Source: DASRHK01 sp035650495
Lineage (GTDB): Bacteria > Pseudomonadota > Gammaproteobacteria > Nevskiales > Nevskiaceae
Assembly (NCBI GenBank): GCA_035650495.1
Contig: DASRHK010000079.1
Location: forward strand, 1-23,323
Length of the DNA stretch: 23,323 bases
Direction: 5' to 3'
The notes under the pieces are model-generated. The model saw nothing but the letters and a program-made list of their open reading frames with translations. It searched no databases and was not told the origin of the DNA. This document shows, piece by piece, positions 15,089 to 22,891 of this stretch. The position numbers and the translations under genes were made by a program. Each line of letters starts with the position of its first letter. Positions within the stretch are counted from its first letter, which is position 1.

Positions 15089-15481
15089 TTACTGGTGCAG
15101 GCGTGCCTTGATCAGCGTCATCAGGCTGCCGAGCTCGAACGGCTTCTCCAGGCGCGGGTTGGGCACGCGATCGAGAAAGTCGCGCACGGACGTGTTCAGC
15201 GATCCGCCGGTGAGGAAGATCATCCGGTGCGCCTGGTCCGGGGCCGCGGTCGCCAGCTGATCGTGCAGATCCATGCCCGTGACTTCGGGCATCAGCAGGT
15301 CGCACAGGATCACGTCGTAGCGATCGCCGCGCAGCAGCCAGTCGCGCGCCTGCTTCGATCGCGTCGTGACCGCGACGTCGAAGTTGCGCTCCAGCAGGCG
15401 CATCAGCGTGGTGCCGATGTAATCGTCGTCGTCGACGATGAGGATGTTGCCGCGCGAGCTGGGACTGGGGGAATGGAGCAT
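15089..15481 (-). CDS. Stand-alone receiver domain (response regulator)
   Basis: 130 residues from the ATG at 15481, preceded by GGAG at a 10-base distance; a GTG 39 bases upstream has no such site. It is a single receiver: IVDDDD acid residues near 15-20, phospho-acceptor Asp61 in ILCDLLMP, and Lys113 in RLEKPFEL. It is closest, by eye, to the C-terminal receiver of the hybrid kinase at 8501-10063: both share GDRYDVILCDL, MPE.TGMDL, RMIFLTGG and RLEKP blocks. It lies 88 bases upstream of the α-subunit gene on the same strand, so it may be the first gene of the cluster. No output domain is present. Confidence 0.9.
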   Translation of the reverse strand: MLHSPSPSSRGNILIVDDDDYIGTTLMRLLERNFDVAVTTRSKQARDWLLRGDRYDVILCDLLMPEVTGMDLHDQLATAAPDQAHRMIFLTGGSLNTSVRDFLDRVPNPRLEKPFELGSLMTLIKARLHQ

Positions 15482-15544
15482 CGGCCGCGAACTCCGGGGA
15501 ACGATCACGGCCAGTATCACGCCGCCGCGCGGCGAGGCGTGTGG

Positions 15545-16015
15545 TCAGGACATACGCGTGCGGCGCATGTCCACGTGCGGGATGCCGTCCTCGACGTACG
15601 GCGCGCCGATCGCCTCGAATCCGAGTGACGCATAGAAGCGCTGCAGGTACTGCTGCGCCTGCACGAGGATCGGCTCGCCGGGAAAGCGCGCGTTGCAGCG
15701 CAGGATCCCTTCGAGCATCGCGCGCCGAGCGAGCCCGTGCTTGCGCGCGTTCGGCGCGACGACGACACGACCGATCGACGGTTGCGGATGCTTGACGCCC
15801 GGCGGCAGCACGCGCAGATAGGCGAGGAAATGCCCCAGCTCGGTGGTGCCGCACAGGTGATCGCACTGCGGATCGAAGCCGTCGACGTCGGCGTAAGCGC
15901 ACTTCTGCTCGACGACGAAGACCTCGCCGCGCAGCTTGACGATCGCGTGCAGCGTGTCGGCGTCGAGATCGCGCCAGGTGTACCAGCGCCAGAGGATGTC
16001 GGACCCTGTGATCAC
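15545..16015 (-). CDS. ElaA-type GNAT N-acetyltransferase
   Basis: 156 residues from a GTG start overlapping the astB stop in GTGA. The N-terminal LRGEVFVVEQKCAYADVDGFD block is the signature of the ElaA family. The acetyl-CoA-binding motif A follows at IGRVVVAPNARKHGLARRAM (R/Q-x-x-G-x-G/A type, here RKHGLA), and a late QQYLQRFYASLGFEAIG segment is typical of motif B. The natural acceptor of ElaA proteins is not known to me. It is too short and of the wrong subfamily to be AstA, the arginine N-succinyltransferase, despite its place in an ast operon. A longer open frame upstream of this GTG is a shadow of astB. Confidence 0.9.
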   Translation of the reverse strand: MITGSDILWRWYTWRDLDADTLHAIVKLRGEVFVVEQKCAYADVDGFDPQCDHLCGTTELGHFLAYLRVLPPGVKHPQPSIGRVVVAPNARKHGLARRAMLEGILRCNARFPGEPILVQAQQYLQRFYASLGFEAIGAPYVEDGIPHVDMRRTRMS

Positions 16016-17370
16016 CGCTGGAAGTCGTATACCGATCCCAGCCCGAGGATCTGCGTCAGCCGGTCGAGCGCGGTGCGCGACTCGTCGAGCAGCTGCGGGT
16101 CGGCGAGATCGGCGAGCTCGAGCTGATCGCGGTAGTGCTTCTCCACCCAGGCCGACAGCTGCTCGAAGCGCTTCGGCGTGATCCAGCAGCGATCGTTCAC
16201 CGCGAGGCGCTCCTGCGGATTCAGCACGACGCGCAGGCGCAGGCAGGCCGGCCCGCCGCCGTTGTCCATCGACTGGCGCAGGTCGAACACGCGCACGCCC
16301 GCGATCGGATTCGACGCGTCGTCGACGATCCGCTGGATGCGCGACCAGACGCGCGGGTTCTCTTCGCACTCTCGCGCGACGATGAGGAGCATCTTGTCGG
16401 CATTGCCGTGCGCGTCGGGCGGGCAGACCAGCTGCGAGTTGAACAGGTACGAAGACACCGCGTCCTCGACCGGGACTTCCGAGCTGCGGACTTCGATGAA
16501 CGCGGGCCGCCGGTCGCCGGAGAAATGCGTGCAGACATAAGCGCGCATCGCGGCGGCATCGAGGAACGCGCGCTCGTGGTACAGGAGCACTTCGCGATTG
16601 CCGACCGACACGACGTCGTTGTGGAAGGCGCCCTGGTCGATCACGTCGGGATGCTGCTGCATCAGCAGCGTCTGCTCGGGCTCGAGCCGATGCAGCCGCA
16701 CGATCGCGCCGCACGCCGCACGGGTCTGTCGGGCCGGATATTTCTTCGGCGACGGCTCGCCGCGACGCTCGTCGCCCGCGCCGAACACGAAGAGCTCGAG
16801 CCCCGGCGCGCCGTACTCGGAGCACAGTCGCGTGTGATTGGCCGCGCCTTCGTCGCCGAAGCCCGGCGTCGCCGGCAGCGGCGCGTGATGCGCGAAATAC
16901 TTGCGCTCCGCGAAGATCGCCTTCAGCACACGTGCCGTGACCGGCGCTTCGATCGCGCGATGCAGATGACTGGTCAGATTCGCCGGCGTGAAATGGACCT
17001 TGCCGTCGCCGGTGTCGGCGCTCGGCGAGACGGTCGCGGCATTCGCGGTCCACATCGCCGACGCCGAGCACGCGGCCGCGAGCAGATGCGGCGCGTCGCT
17101 GCGCGCGTTCGCCAGGACTTCGGCCTCGCCGCCGTGGAAGCCGAGCTTGCGCAGTGTCGGGATGTGCGGACGCTCGTGCGGCGGCAGCACGCCTTGCGCG
17201 AGACCGAGGTCCGCGAGCGCCTTCATCTTGCGCAGGCCCTGCAGCGCCGCTTCGCGTGGATTCGACGCGCGCGACGCATTCTTGTACGAAGCGACGTTGC
17301 CGAACGACAGCCCCGCGTAGTTGTGCGTCGGGCCGACGAGGCCGTCGAAGTTGGCTTCGATGGCAGTCAT
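16012..17370 (-). CDS. astB: N-succinylarginine dihydrolase
   Basis: 452 residues (E. coli AstB 447). It begins MTAIEANFDGLVGPTHNYAG, a near-invariant family start. The catalytic triad of this guanidine-modifying fold is in place: Glu174 (FGDEGAANH), His250 (GAFHNDV) and Cys376 (GGGPACLRL), close to E. coli 174/248/365 as I recall. The enzyme hydrolyses N2-succinylarginine to N2-succinylornithine, two ammonia and CO2, the second step of the AST arginine-degradation pathway in the cytoplasm. The ATG overlaps the preceding gene's stop as ATGA, and its own stop overlaps the acetyltransferase start. Together with astD this indicates arginine use as nitrogen or carbon source. Confidence 0.97.
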   Translation of the reverse strand: MTAIEANFDGLVGPTHNYAGLSFGNVASYKNASRASNPREAALQGLRKMKALADLGLAQGVLPPHERPHIPTLRKLGFHGGEAEVLANARSDAPHLLAAACSASAMWTANAATVSPSADTGDGKVHFTPANLTSHLHRAIEAPVTARVLKAIFAERKYFAHHAPLPATPGFGDEGAANHTRLCSEYGAPGLELFVFGAGDERRGEPSPKKYPARQTRAACGAIVRLHRLEPEQTLLMQQHPDVIDQGAFHNDVVSVGNREVLLYHERAFLDAAAMRAYVCTHFSGDRRPAFIEVRSSEVPVEDAVSSYLFNSQLVCPPDAHGNADKMLLIVARECEENPRVWSRIQRIVDDASNPIAGVRVFDLRQSMDNGGGPACLRLRVVLNPQERLAVNDRCWITPKRFEQLSAWVEKHYRDQLELADLADPQLLDESRTALDRLTQILGLGSVYDFQR

Positions 17371-18065
17371 GGGCGCAGCGGCCGCTTGATGAAGGTGAGC
17401 ACGTACACGCGGCCGCCTTGATCGTCCAGTTTCCAGCGCTCCTCGCCGATGTTGAGCGGTGGCGCCTGGCGATACAGGCCATGCATGAGGTCCGTCCAGG
17501 CGATGCCACGATCGCCGCCTTCGTAGGTCGAGGCTTGAATCTCGCACAAGCTCTCGCGACAGGCGACGGCTGCGACGTCGAAGCCTTTCTGCGCGGCGCT
17601 TCGTCCGAGGAAGTCGCTGATCGCTTGCTGCGTCGCGAGAGCCCAGCCGCTGTCGCTTCGCTGCGCGCTGAAGTCCTCGTATAGCTGCGAGATGCTGTCG
17701 GGATGCAGCCGATCCTTGGCGACGATCGCCGCCGAGCCTTCGGACAGCTCACTCTTCGGATCACGTCGCGGCGGAGGCCCTCGGCGATCGCGCGGTTGCT
17801 CGGTAGCGGCGGCTGCGACGTCGGCGGGCGTCGCCGCGATCGATGCGGGATCAAATTTCGTCGCGACCGCGGTTGCAGCCGGGAGAGCAGGAGTCGCGGC
17901 CACGCCTGGGCTCTGCGCCGCAGCCGTCTCCGGAGTTGGGATCGAAGCCGGACGCTCAGCGCGCGCGTCATTCGTGGTGATCGCGACCGGTTCCGGCGAT
18001 CGCGACAAGAGGATCACCGACGCGCTCGCCGCGCCGAGCAGGAATGCCCCCGCGAGCTTCCACAT
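17367..18065 (-). CDS. Exported/anchored protein of unknown function
   Basis: 232 residues from an ATG three bases after the phospholipase-D-like stop (AAGGG lies immediately upstream). The N-terminus (about 3-20) is one hydrophobic segment, an uncleaved anchor or signal peptide. An Ala/Pro/Thr-rich low-complexity stretch runs to about residue 95, then a basic Arg/Pro patch. The globular C-terminal half contains two close cysteines (VACRESLCEIQ), suggesting a disulfide in the periplasm. I have seen this C-x4-C pattern in other unannotated exported proteins but know no function. Its stop overlaps the astB start, so it is translated as part of the ast operon. Confidence 0.85.
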   Translation of the reverse strand: MWKLAGAFLLGAASASVILLSRSPEPVAITTNDARAERPASIPTPETAAAQSPGVAATPALPAATAVATKFDPASIAATPADVAAAATEQPRDRRGPPPRRDPKSELSEGSAAIVAKDRLHPDSISQLYEDFSAQRSDSGWALATQQAISDFLGRSAAQKGFDVAAVACRESLCEIQASTYEGGDRGIAWTDLMHGLYRQAPPLNIGEERWKLDDQGGRVYVLTFIKRPLRP

Positions 18066-18068
18066 CCC

Positions 18069-19466
18069 TTAGATCCAGTACTTCACGAGCACGGCGCCGA
18101 TCTCCTTGGTTCGCTCCCAGAAGCCGCGATCCTTCCACTGCTCGAGCTTGATCTCGGTGGAGTGCTCGAGATCGGCTTCGAACAGCTTCTCCATCTGCGT
18201 CGCGAAATCCCGCCCGATGATGATCGCATTGGCCTCGTCATTGTGAATGAAGCTGCGATAGTCGAGGTTGCTCGAGCCCACGGTCGACCACACGCCGTCG
18301 ATGACTGCGGTCTTGGCGTGCATCACCGCCGGCTCGTATTCGTAGAGGCGGATGCCGGCCTTGAGCAGCCGGCTGTAGTAGTGCCGCTGCAGGTTGAGCG
18401 ACGTGCTGACATCGCTCATGCCCGGCATGATCAGCCGCACGTCGACGCCGCGCGCCGCCGCGGCCTTGAGCTCATCGACGAACTGGTCGTCCGGCGCGAA
18501 GTACGCCTGCGTGATCCAGAGTCGCGATTGCGCGTGGCTGATCGCGGCCAGATACGCCGTGTAGATGCGCTTGCGATTCGGCTTGGATTCGCCGATCGGG
18601 AACATCACGTCGATGAGATCGGCGCCGGGACTCGTCAGCAGCTGCACGATGTCGTGGCCGCGCGGCTCGAGCCCGGGAAACAGATCGGGCGTCTCCTCGA
18701 TCGGCGGCTTGCTGCGCGCCCACAGGCGCAGGAACGTGCGCTGGAACGCAGCGACCGCCGGTCCTTCGATCTGCACCTGCGTGTCGCGCCAGCCTTCGCG
18801 TCCGGCCTTGCGCGCCGACTTGCGCAGCGTCGACTCGCCCGAATACTCGTTGCTGACGTTGATGCCGCCGGTGAACGCCACGCGTCCGTCGACGATGAGC
18901 AGCTTGTGATGGTTGCGATGGTTCCATCGCCACAGCCGCGGGTCCTTCAGCGGATTGACGTCGTTGTACTCGAGCAGCTCCGCGCCAGCGTCGCGCAAGC
19001 CGTCGAAGAAGGCGTCGCTCGTGGTGATCGAGCCGAAGCTGTCGTAGATGAGCCGCACCTTCACGCCGGCGCGGGCCTTGGCTTCGAGGACCTTCGCGTA
19101 CTGCTGGCCGAGATCGTCGTCGCGCAGGATGTAGACGTCGAGATGGATCGAATGGCGCGCCGACTCGATCGCCGCCAGCTGCGCGCGATGCGTCGCGACG
19201 CCGTCTTCGAGCAGCGTGACGCGGTTGCCAGGGATGTGACGCTGCCCGGTGAGCGCGCATTCGGTCGTCGCCACACTGCGTGCATAGTCGAAGGCCTTGC
19301 TGCTCGCGCCGACGGCTTCGCGCAGCGTCGCGTCGGGGATGACGGACGTGCACCGCTCGGCGCGCGACTGCGCTTCTTCCGGCGACAGCTCCGGCAGCGT
19401 CGCGCACGAGGCGAGGAGGAGCGCGGCGGCGGGTAGGGCGCGCCATGCGCGCCGGAACCCGATCAC
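18069..19466 (-). CDS. Phospholipase D-fold lipoprotein (cardiolipin-synthase-like)
   Basis: 465 residues from a GTG start in a GTGA overlap with astD. The signal ends in lipobox LLASC (Cys21), predicting a lipid-anchored envelope protein, unlike most cardiolipin synthases, which have N-terminal membrane helices. Two HKD motifs are intact: His186-Lys188-Asp193 (HHKLLIVD followed by FTGGIN) and His383-Lys385-Asp390 (HAKTAVID followed by VGSSNLD). This matches the PLD superfamily branch that includes ClsC/YmdC-type cardiolipin synthases and other phosphatidyltransferases. The likely substrate is phospholipid, but nuclease or other PLD activities are not excluded. Its place between astD and astB is unexpected and may only reflect operon packing. 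Confidence 0.92.
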   Translation of the reverse strand: MIGFRRAWRALPAAALLLASCATLPELSPEEAQSRAERCTSVIPDATLREAVGASSKAFDYARSVATTECALTGQRHIPGNRVTLLEDGVATHRAQLAAIESARHSIHLDVYILRDDDLGQQYAKVLEAKARAGVKVRLIYDSFGSITTSDAFFDGLRDAGAELLEYNDVNPLKDPRLWRWNHRNHHKLLIVDGRVAFTGGINVSNEYSGESTLRKSARKAGREGWRDTQVQIEGPAVAAFQRTFLRLWARSKPPIEETPDLFPGLEPRGHDIVQLLTSPGADLIDVMFPIGESKPNRKRIYTAYLAAISHAQSRLWITQAYFAPDDQFVDELKAAAARGVDVRLIMPGMSDVSTSLNLQRHYYSRLLKAGIRLYEYEPAVMHAKTAVIDGVWSTVGSSNLDYRSFIHNDEANAIIIGRDFATQMEKLFEADLEHSTEIKLEQWKDRGFWERTKEIGAVLVKYWI

Positions 19467-20926
19467 AACTTCAGGCCCGGCGACAGCGTCGCCGGCAGCT
19501 CCGATTTCGGCGCCTCGACCGAGGCCACCGGATATGCGCAGTAATCGGCGGCGTAGTACGCGCTTGCGCGATGGTTGCCGCTGGCGCCAACGCCGCCGAA
19601 CGGCGCCGCGCTCGACGCACCGGTGGTCTGGCGATTCCAGTTGACGATGCCGGCGCGGATTTTCCCGTAGAAGCGATCCCAGTCTTCCGGGCGCTCCGAC
19701 AGCAACGCCGCCGACAGTCCGTAGCGCGTGCGATTGGCGAGACGGATCGCCTCATCGAGATCGTCGTAGCGGATGAGCTTGAGGAGCGGACCGAAATCCT
19801 CCTCGTCGGGAAGCTCGCGGACGTCGGTGACGTCGAGCAAGCCCGGCGACACGAACGCCGGACCTTGCGGCAGCTTCTTCATCTCGAGCAGCGGCTTTGC
19901 CCCCATCGCGATGAGCTTCGCCTGCGCGGCGACGAGGGCGTCCGCGGCCTGCGGGGAGATCACTGGTCCCATGTACGGCGGTTCGGCGTCGTCATAGCGC
20001 CCGATCTTCAGGGCCTTTACCCCTTCGACCAGCGCTTTCAGGAAACGATCGCCGGCGTCGCCGCGCCTGACGAAGAGCCGTCGGGCGCAGGTGCAGCGCT
20101 GGCCCGACGTGACGTACGCCGACTGGATCACGTCGTGAACCGCGGCGCGCACGTCGCTGATCTCGCCGACGATCAACGGATTGTTGCCACCCATCTCGAG
20201 CGCGAGGATTTTCCCGGGCGTCGCCGCGAGCTGCTGATTGAGGATCGCGCCGGTGCGGGAGCTGCCGGTGAAATAGAGCCCGTCGAGCTCGGGATGCTTG
20301 ACGATCGCCTCGCCGGTCGCGCGCTCGCCTTGCAGCAGATTCATCACCCCCGCGGGCAGCTGCGCCTTCTCCCAGAGCTTCACCGTCTCTTCGGCCACGA
20401 GCGGCGTCTGCTCGCTCGGCTTGAACAGCACCGTGTTGCCCGCGAGCAGCGCGGGCACGATGTGTCCGTTCGGGAGATGGCCCGGGAAGTTGTAGGGGCC
20501 GAATACCGCGACGACGCCGTGCGGCTTGTGCCGCACCGCATTCTTCGTCGATCCGGCTTGCGACTCGTGCGTGCCCGTGCGCTCCTTGTATGCGCGCACG
20601 GAGATGTCGACCTTGCCGATCATCGCCGCGACTTCGGTCTGCGTTTCCCACAGCGGCTTGCCGGTGTCCTTGCTGATCGCGAGCGCGAGCTGCGGCTTGT
20701 TCTCTTCGAGGAGTTTCGCGAACCGGCGCAGGAACGCCTCGCGTTCGGCGAACGGCATCGAGCCCCAGGATCCAAACGCGGCGCGCGCGGCGCGCGCGGC
20801 GGCATCGACGTCTTCCGCCGAGGCCGCGCGACCTTTCCAGATCACGGCGCCGGTCGCGGGATCGGAGCTCTGGAACTCGGGGCCGTGACCGTCGATCCAG
20901 CGGCCGTTGACGAAGAGGGAAGGCAT
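19463..20926 (-). CDS. astD: N-succinylglutamate 5-semialdehyde dehydrogenase
   Basis: 487 residues (E. coli AstD 492), an aldehyde dehydrogenase. Active-site residues are visible: Asn146 in GPYNFPGH, Glu244 in LALEMGGNNP and Cys278 in SGQRCTCARR, the latter two being the AstD style. It oxidises succinylglutamate semialdehyde to succinylglutamate with NAD+, the fourth AST step. General succinate-semialdehyde or betaine-aldehyde dehydrogenases share the fold, but the PYNFPGHLPNGHI segment and the nearby astB support AstD. There is no usable ribosome binding site before the ATG, and a -10-like TAAAAT lies 6 bases upstream, raising the possibility of a leaderless message. Confidence 0.94.
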   Translation of the reverse strand: MPSLFVNGRWIDGHGPEFQSSDPATGAVIWKGRAASAEDVDAAARAARAAFGSWGSMPFAEREAFLRRFAKLLEENKPQLALAISKDTGKPLWETQTEVAAMIGKVDISVRAYKERTGTHESQAGSTKNAVRHKPHGVVAVFGPYNFPGHLPNGHIVPALLAGNTVLFKPSEQTPLVAEETVKLWEKAQLPAGVMNLLQGERATGEAIVKHPELDGLYFTGSSRTGAILNQQLAATPGKILALEMGGNNPLIVGEISDVRAAVHDVIQSAYVTSGQRCTCARRLFVRRGDAGDRFLKALVEGVKALKIGRYDDAEPPYMGPVISPQAADALVAAQAKLIAMGAKPLLEMKKLPQGPAFVSPGLLDVTDVRELPDEEDFGPLLKLIRYDDLDEAIRLANRTRYGLSAALLSERPEDWDRFYGKIRAGIVNWNRQTTGASSAAPFGGVGASGNHRASAYYAADYCAYPVASVEAPKSELPATLSPGLKL

Positions 20927-20932
20927 TCCGGG

Positions 20933-20938
20933 ATTTTA
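20933..20938 (-). promoter_or_regulatory. Possible -10 box of the astD operon
   Basis: TAAAAT on the - strand (5 of 6 to consensus), 6 bases before the astD ATG, so transcription would start at or near the start codon. No good -35 is seen 17 bases upstream. Confidence 0.3.
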
Positions 20939-20947
20939 TTCGCCTCG

Positions 20948-20953
20948 TACAAT
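20948..20953 (+). promoter_or_regulatory. Predicted -10 box of the ester hydrolase gene
   Basis: TACAAT (5 of 6 to consensus), 25 bases before the hydrolase ATG, with the ribosome binding site GGGGGA (20968-20973) in between. A -35 match is poor. It lies 10 bases from the predicted divergent -10 of astD, so the two promoters would overlap. Confidence 0.4.
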
Positions 20954-20978
20954 GCGTGCAGATCACTGGGGGACTTCC

Positions 20979-22871
20979 ATGCGGACCTTGGCTCTCGCGC
21001 TGCTGGCGCTTTCTTCGACGGCATTCGCCGGCGACAAGCCTGACTGGCCCAGCGATACGCCGGCCGAGTTCAAGCCGATCACCACGTCCTGGGACTACGA
21101 CAAGCGCGAGGAGATGATTCCGATGCGCGATGGCGTGAAGCTCAAGACCTTCATCCTGATCCCGAAAGGCGCTCACGACGCGCCGATGCTGCTGGAGCGC
21201 ACGCCGTACGACGCGTCCGACCGCTCCCAGCGATTCAACAGCCCGCACCTCGCCGCCGCCGTGCCGCAGATGTGCGACACCGCCGTTGCCGCCGGCTACA
21301 TCTATGTCGCGCAGGACGTGCGCGGGAAGCACGGCTCGGAAGGCGACTACGTGATGCAGCGGCCGCTCGCCGGTCCGCTCAATCCCACCGGCGTCGATCA
21401 CGCGACCGACGCTTACGACACCATCGAATGGCTCGTGCACAACGTGCGCGAGAGCAACGGCCGCGTCGGCACGATCGGCGGGAGCTACGCGGGCTACACG
21501 ACGCTGATGTCGACCGTGCATCCGCATCCGGCGCTGAAGGTCGCGGTGCCGTTCGCGCCGATGGTCGACGGCTGGATGGGCGACGACTGGTTCCATCAGG
21601 GTGCGTTCCGCCAGATCAATCTCGACTACATCTACGACCAGGAAGCCACGCGCAAGTCCGGCGAGAAGTGGTGGGGCGGCGTCTACGATCAGTACGACGA
21701 ATGGCTGCGCCTGGGCTCGGCGAGCGACATCGCGGATTCACGCGGGCTCGGGCAGCTCGGCTTCTGGCGCTCGCTGCTCGCGCATCCTTCCTACGATGCG
21801 TTCTGGCAGGCGCAGGCGCTGGACCATGCGCTCGCGCCGACCGTTCCGATGCTGATCGTCGACGGGCTCTTCGATCAGGAAGACATCTACGGCGGGCCGG
21901 CGCTGTATCAGGGACTGAAGGCGAAGGATCCCGCCGGCCGCATGATCCATCTCGTGATGGGGCCGTGGAATCACGGCGGCGCTCGCAAGTCGATGCGCTC
22001 GCTCGGCGCGATCAAGTTCGAAGGCGACACGGCCGTGTGGTTCCGGCAGAACGTGATGCAGCCGTTCCTCGACCACTACCTGAAGGACGCACCGGCGCCC
22101 GATGTTCCGCGCGTGCTCGCATACGAGACCGGCGCGGATCGCTGGCAGCGTTACGACGACTGGCCGCGCTCGTGCGAGCAGGGCTGCGCGGCGCAATCGC
22201 GCGCGCTGTATCTGCTGCCGGGCGGCAAGCTCGGCTTCGACCGGCCTTCCTCCGGCGACGCGTTCGACGAATACGTCTCCGATCCGGCGAAGCCGGTGCC
22301 GTATCGCGCCCGTCCGACGCGTCCGACCTACGTCGACGATTCGACCTGGGGCGAGTGGCTCGCCGACGACCAGCGGCATGCCGCGTCGCGCACCGACGTG
22401 CTCGTCTACGAGACCGAGCCGCTGAAGGCGCCGATCCGCATCGCCGGCCAGCCGATCGCGAAGCTCGTCGCGTCGACCAGCGGCACCGATTCCGACTGGG
22501 TCGTGAAGCTGATCGACGTGTGGCCCGACGAAGTGCCGGACGACGTGAAGCTCGGCGGCTACCAGCAGATGATCGCGGCGGATGTGCAGCGCGGGCGTTA
22601 TCGCGAAAGTTTTTCGGCGCCGAAGCCGATCGCGTCCAGCAAGGCGCTCGACTACTCGATCAAGCTGCCGCAGGCGAGCCACACGTTCCTGCCCGGTCAT
22701 CGGATCATGGTGCAGATCCAGTCGAGCTGGTTCCCGCTCTACGATCGCAATCCGCAGAAATTCGTGCCGAACATCATGGCCGCGAAGGCCGCCGATTATC
22801 AGAAGGCGACGCAGCGCGTGTACCACGCGTCGGGCAAGGCGAGCGCGATCGAGCTGCCGGTGATTCCGTAG
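20979..22871 (+). CDS. Secreted α-amino-acid ester hydrolase (CocE/NonD, peptidase S15 fold)
   Basis: 630 residues from the ATG at 20979, chosen for its GGGGGA ribosome binding site and a clean signal peptide (cleavage after AFA, residue 17); a longer frame upstream is not needed. Catalytic residues: Ser169 in GGSYAG, Asp299 in GLFDQED and His332 in GPWNHGG. Blocks such as MVDGWMGDDWFH, LFDQEDIYG, STSGTDSDWVVKLIDV and FPLYDRNPQ match the α-amino-acid ester hydrolase of Xanthomonas citri as I remember it. Asp203, Glu301 and Asp302 fit the carboxylate cluster that binds the substrate ammonium group. The C-terminal half is the jelly-roll domain of the family. Such enzymes hydrolyse amino-acid esters and can act on β-lactam acyl chains; the in vivo substrate is unknown. 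Confidence 0.92.
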   Translation: MRTLALALLALSSTAFAGDKPDWPSDTPAEFKPITTSWDYDKREEMIPMRDGVKLKTFILIPKGAHDAPMLLERTPYDASDRSQRFNSPHLAAAVPQMCDTAVAAGYIYVAQDVRGKHGSEGDYVMQRPLAGPLNPTGVDHATDAYDTIEWLVHNVRESNGRVGTIGGSYAGYTTLMSTVHPHPALKVAVPFAPMVDGWMGDDWFHQGAFRQINLDYIYDQEATRKSGEKWWGGVYDQYDEWLRLGSASDIADSRGLGQLGFWRSLLAHPSYDAFWQAQALDHALAPTVPMLIVDGLFDQEDIYGGPALYQGLKAKDPAGRMIHLVMGPWNHGGARKSMRSLGAIKFEGDTAVWFRQNVMQPFLDHYLKDAPAPDVPRVLAYETGADRWQRYDDWPRSCEQGCAAQSRALYLLPGGKLGFDRPSSGDAFDEYVSDPAKPVPYRARPTRPTYVDDSTWGEWLADDQRHAASRTDVLVYETEPLKAPIRIAGQPIAKLVASTSGTDSDWVVKLIDVWPDEVPDDVKLGGYQQMIAADVQRGRYRESFSAPKPIASSKALDYSIKLPQASHTFLPGHRIMVQIQSSWFPLYDRNPQKFVPNIMAAKAADYQKATQRVYHASGKASAIELPVIP

Positions 22872-22888
22872 GGCGCGCCGTGCGCGCC
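22872..22888. terminator. Possible bidirectional terminator hairpin
   Basis: A perfect 7-bp GC stem, GGCGCGC-CGT-GCGCGCC, fills most of the 20 bases between two convergent genes. No T-run follows on either strand. Confidence 0.4.
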
Positions 22889-22891
22889 GGC

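Noticed and set aside
15523..15534. 12-bp GC palindrome CGCCGCGCGGCG after the acetyltransferase stop as a terminator
   Set aside because: It has no loop bases and no T-run; such GC palindromes are expected often at this base composition.
15545..16015. The acetyltransferase as AstA (arginine N-succinyltransferase)
   Set aside because: AstA is about 340 residues; this protein is 156 residues and matches ElaA.
16016..17971. Upstream extension of the acetyltransferase frame to about 800 codons
   Set aside because: It runs antiphase through astB and the unknown gene, both supported by motifs; the GNAT domain begins right at the GTG at 16015.
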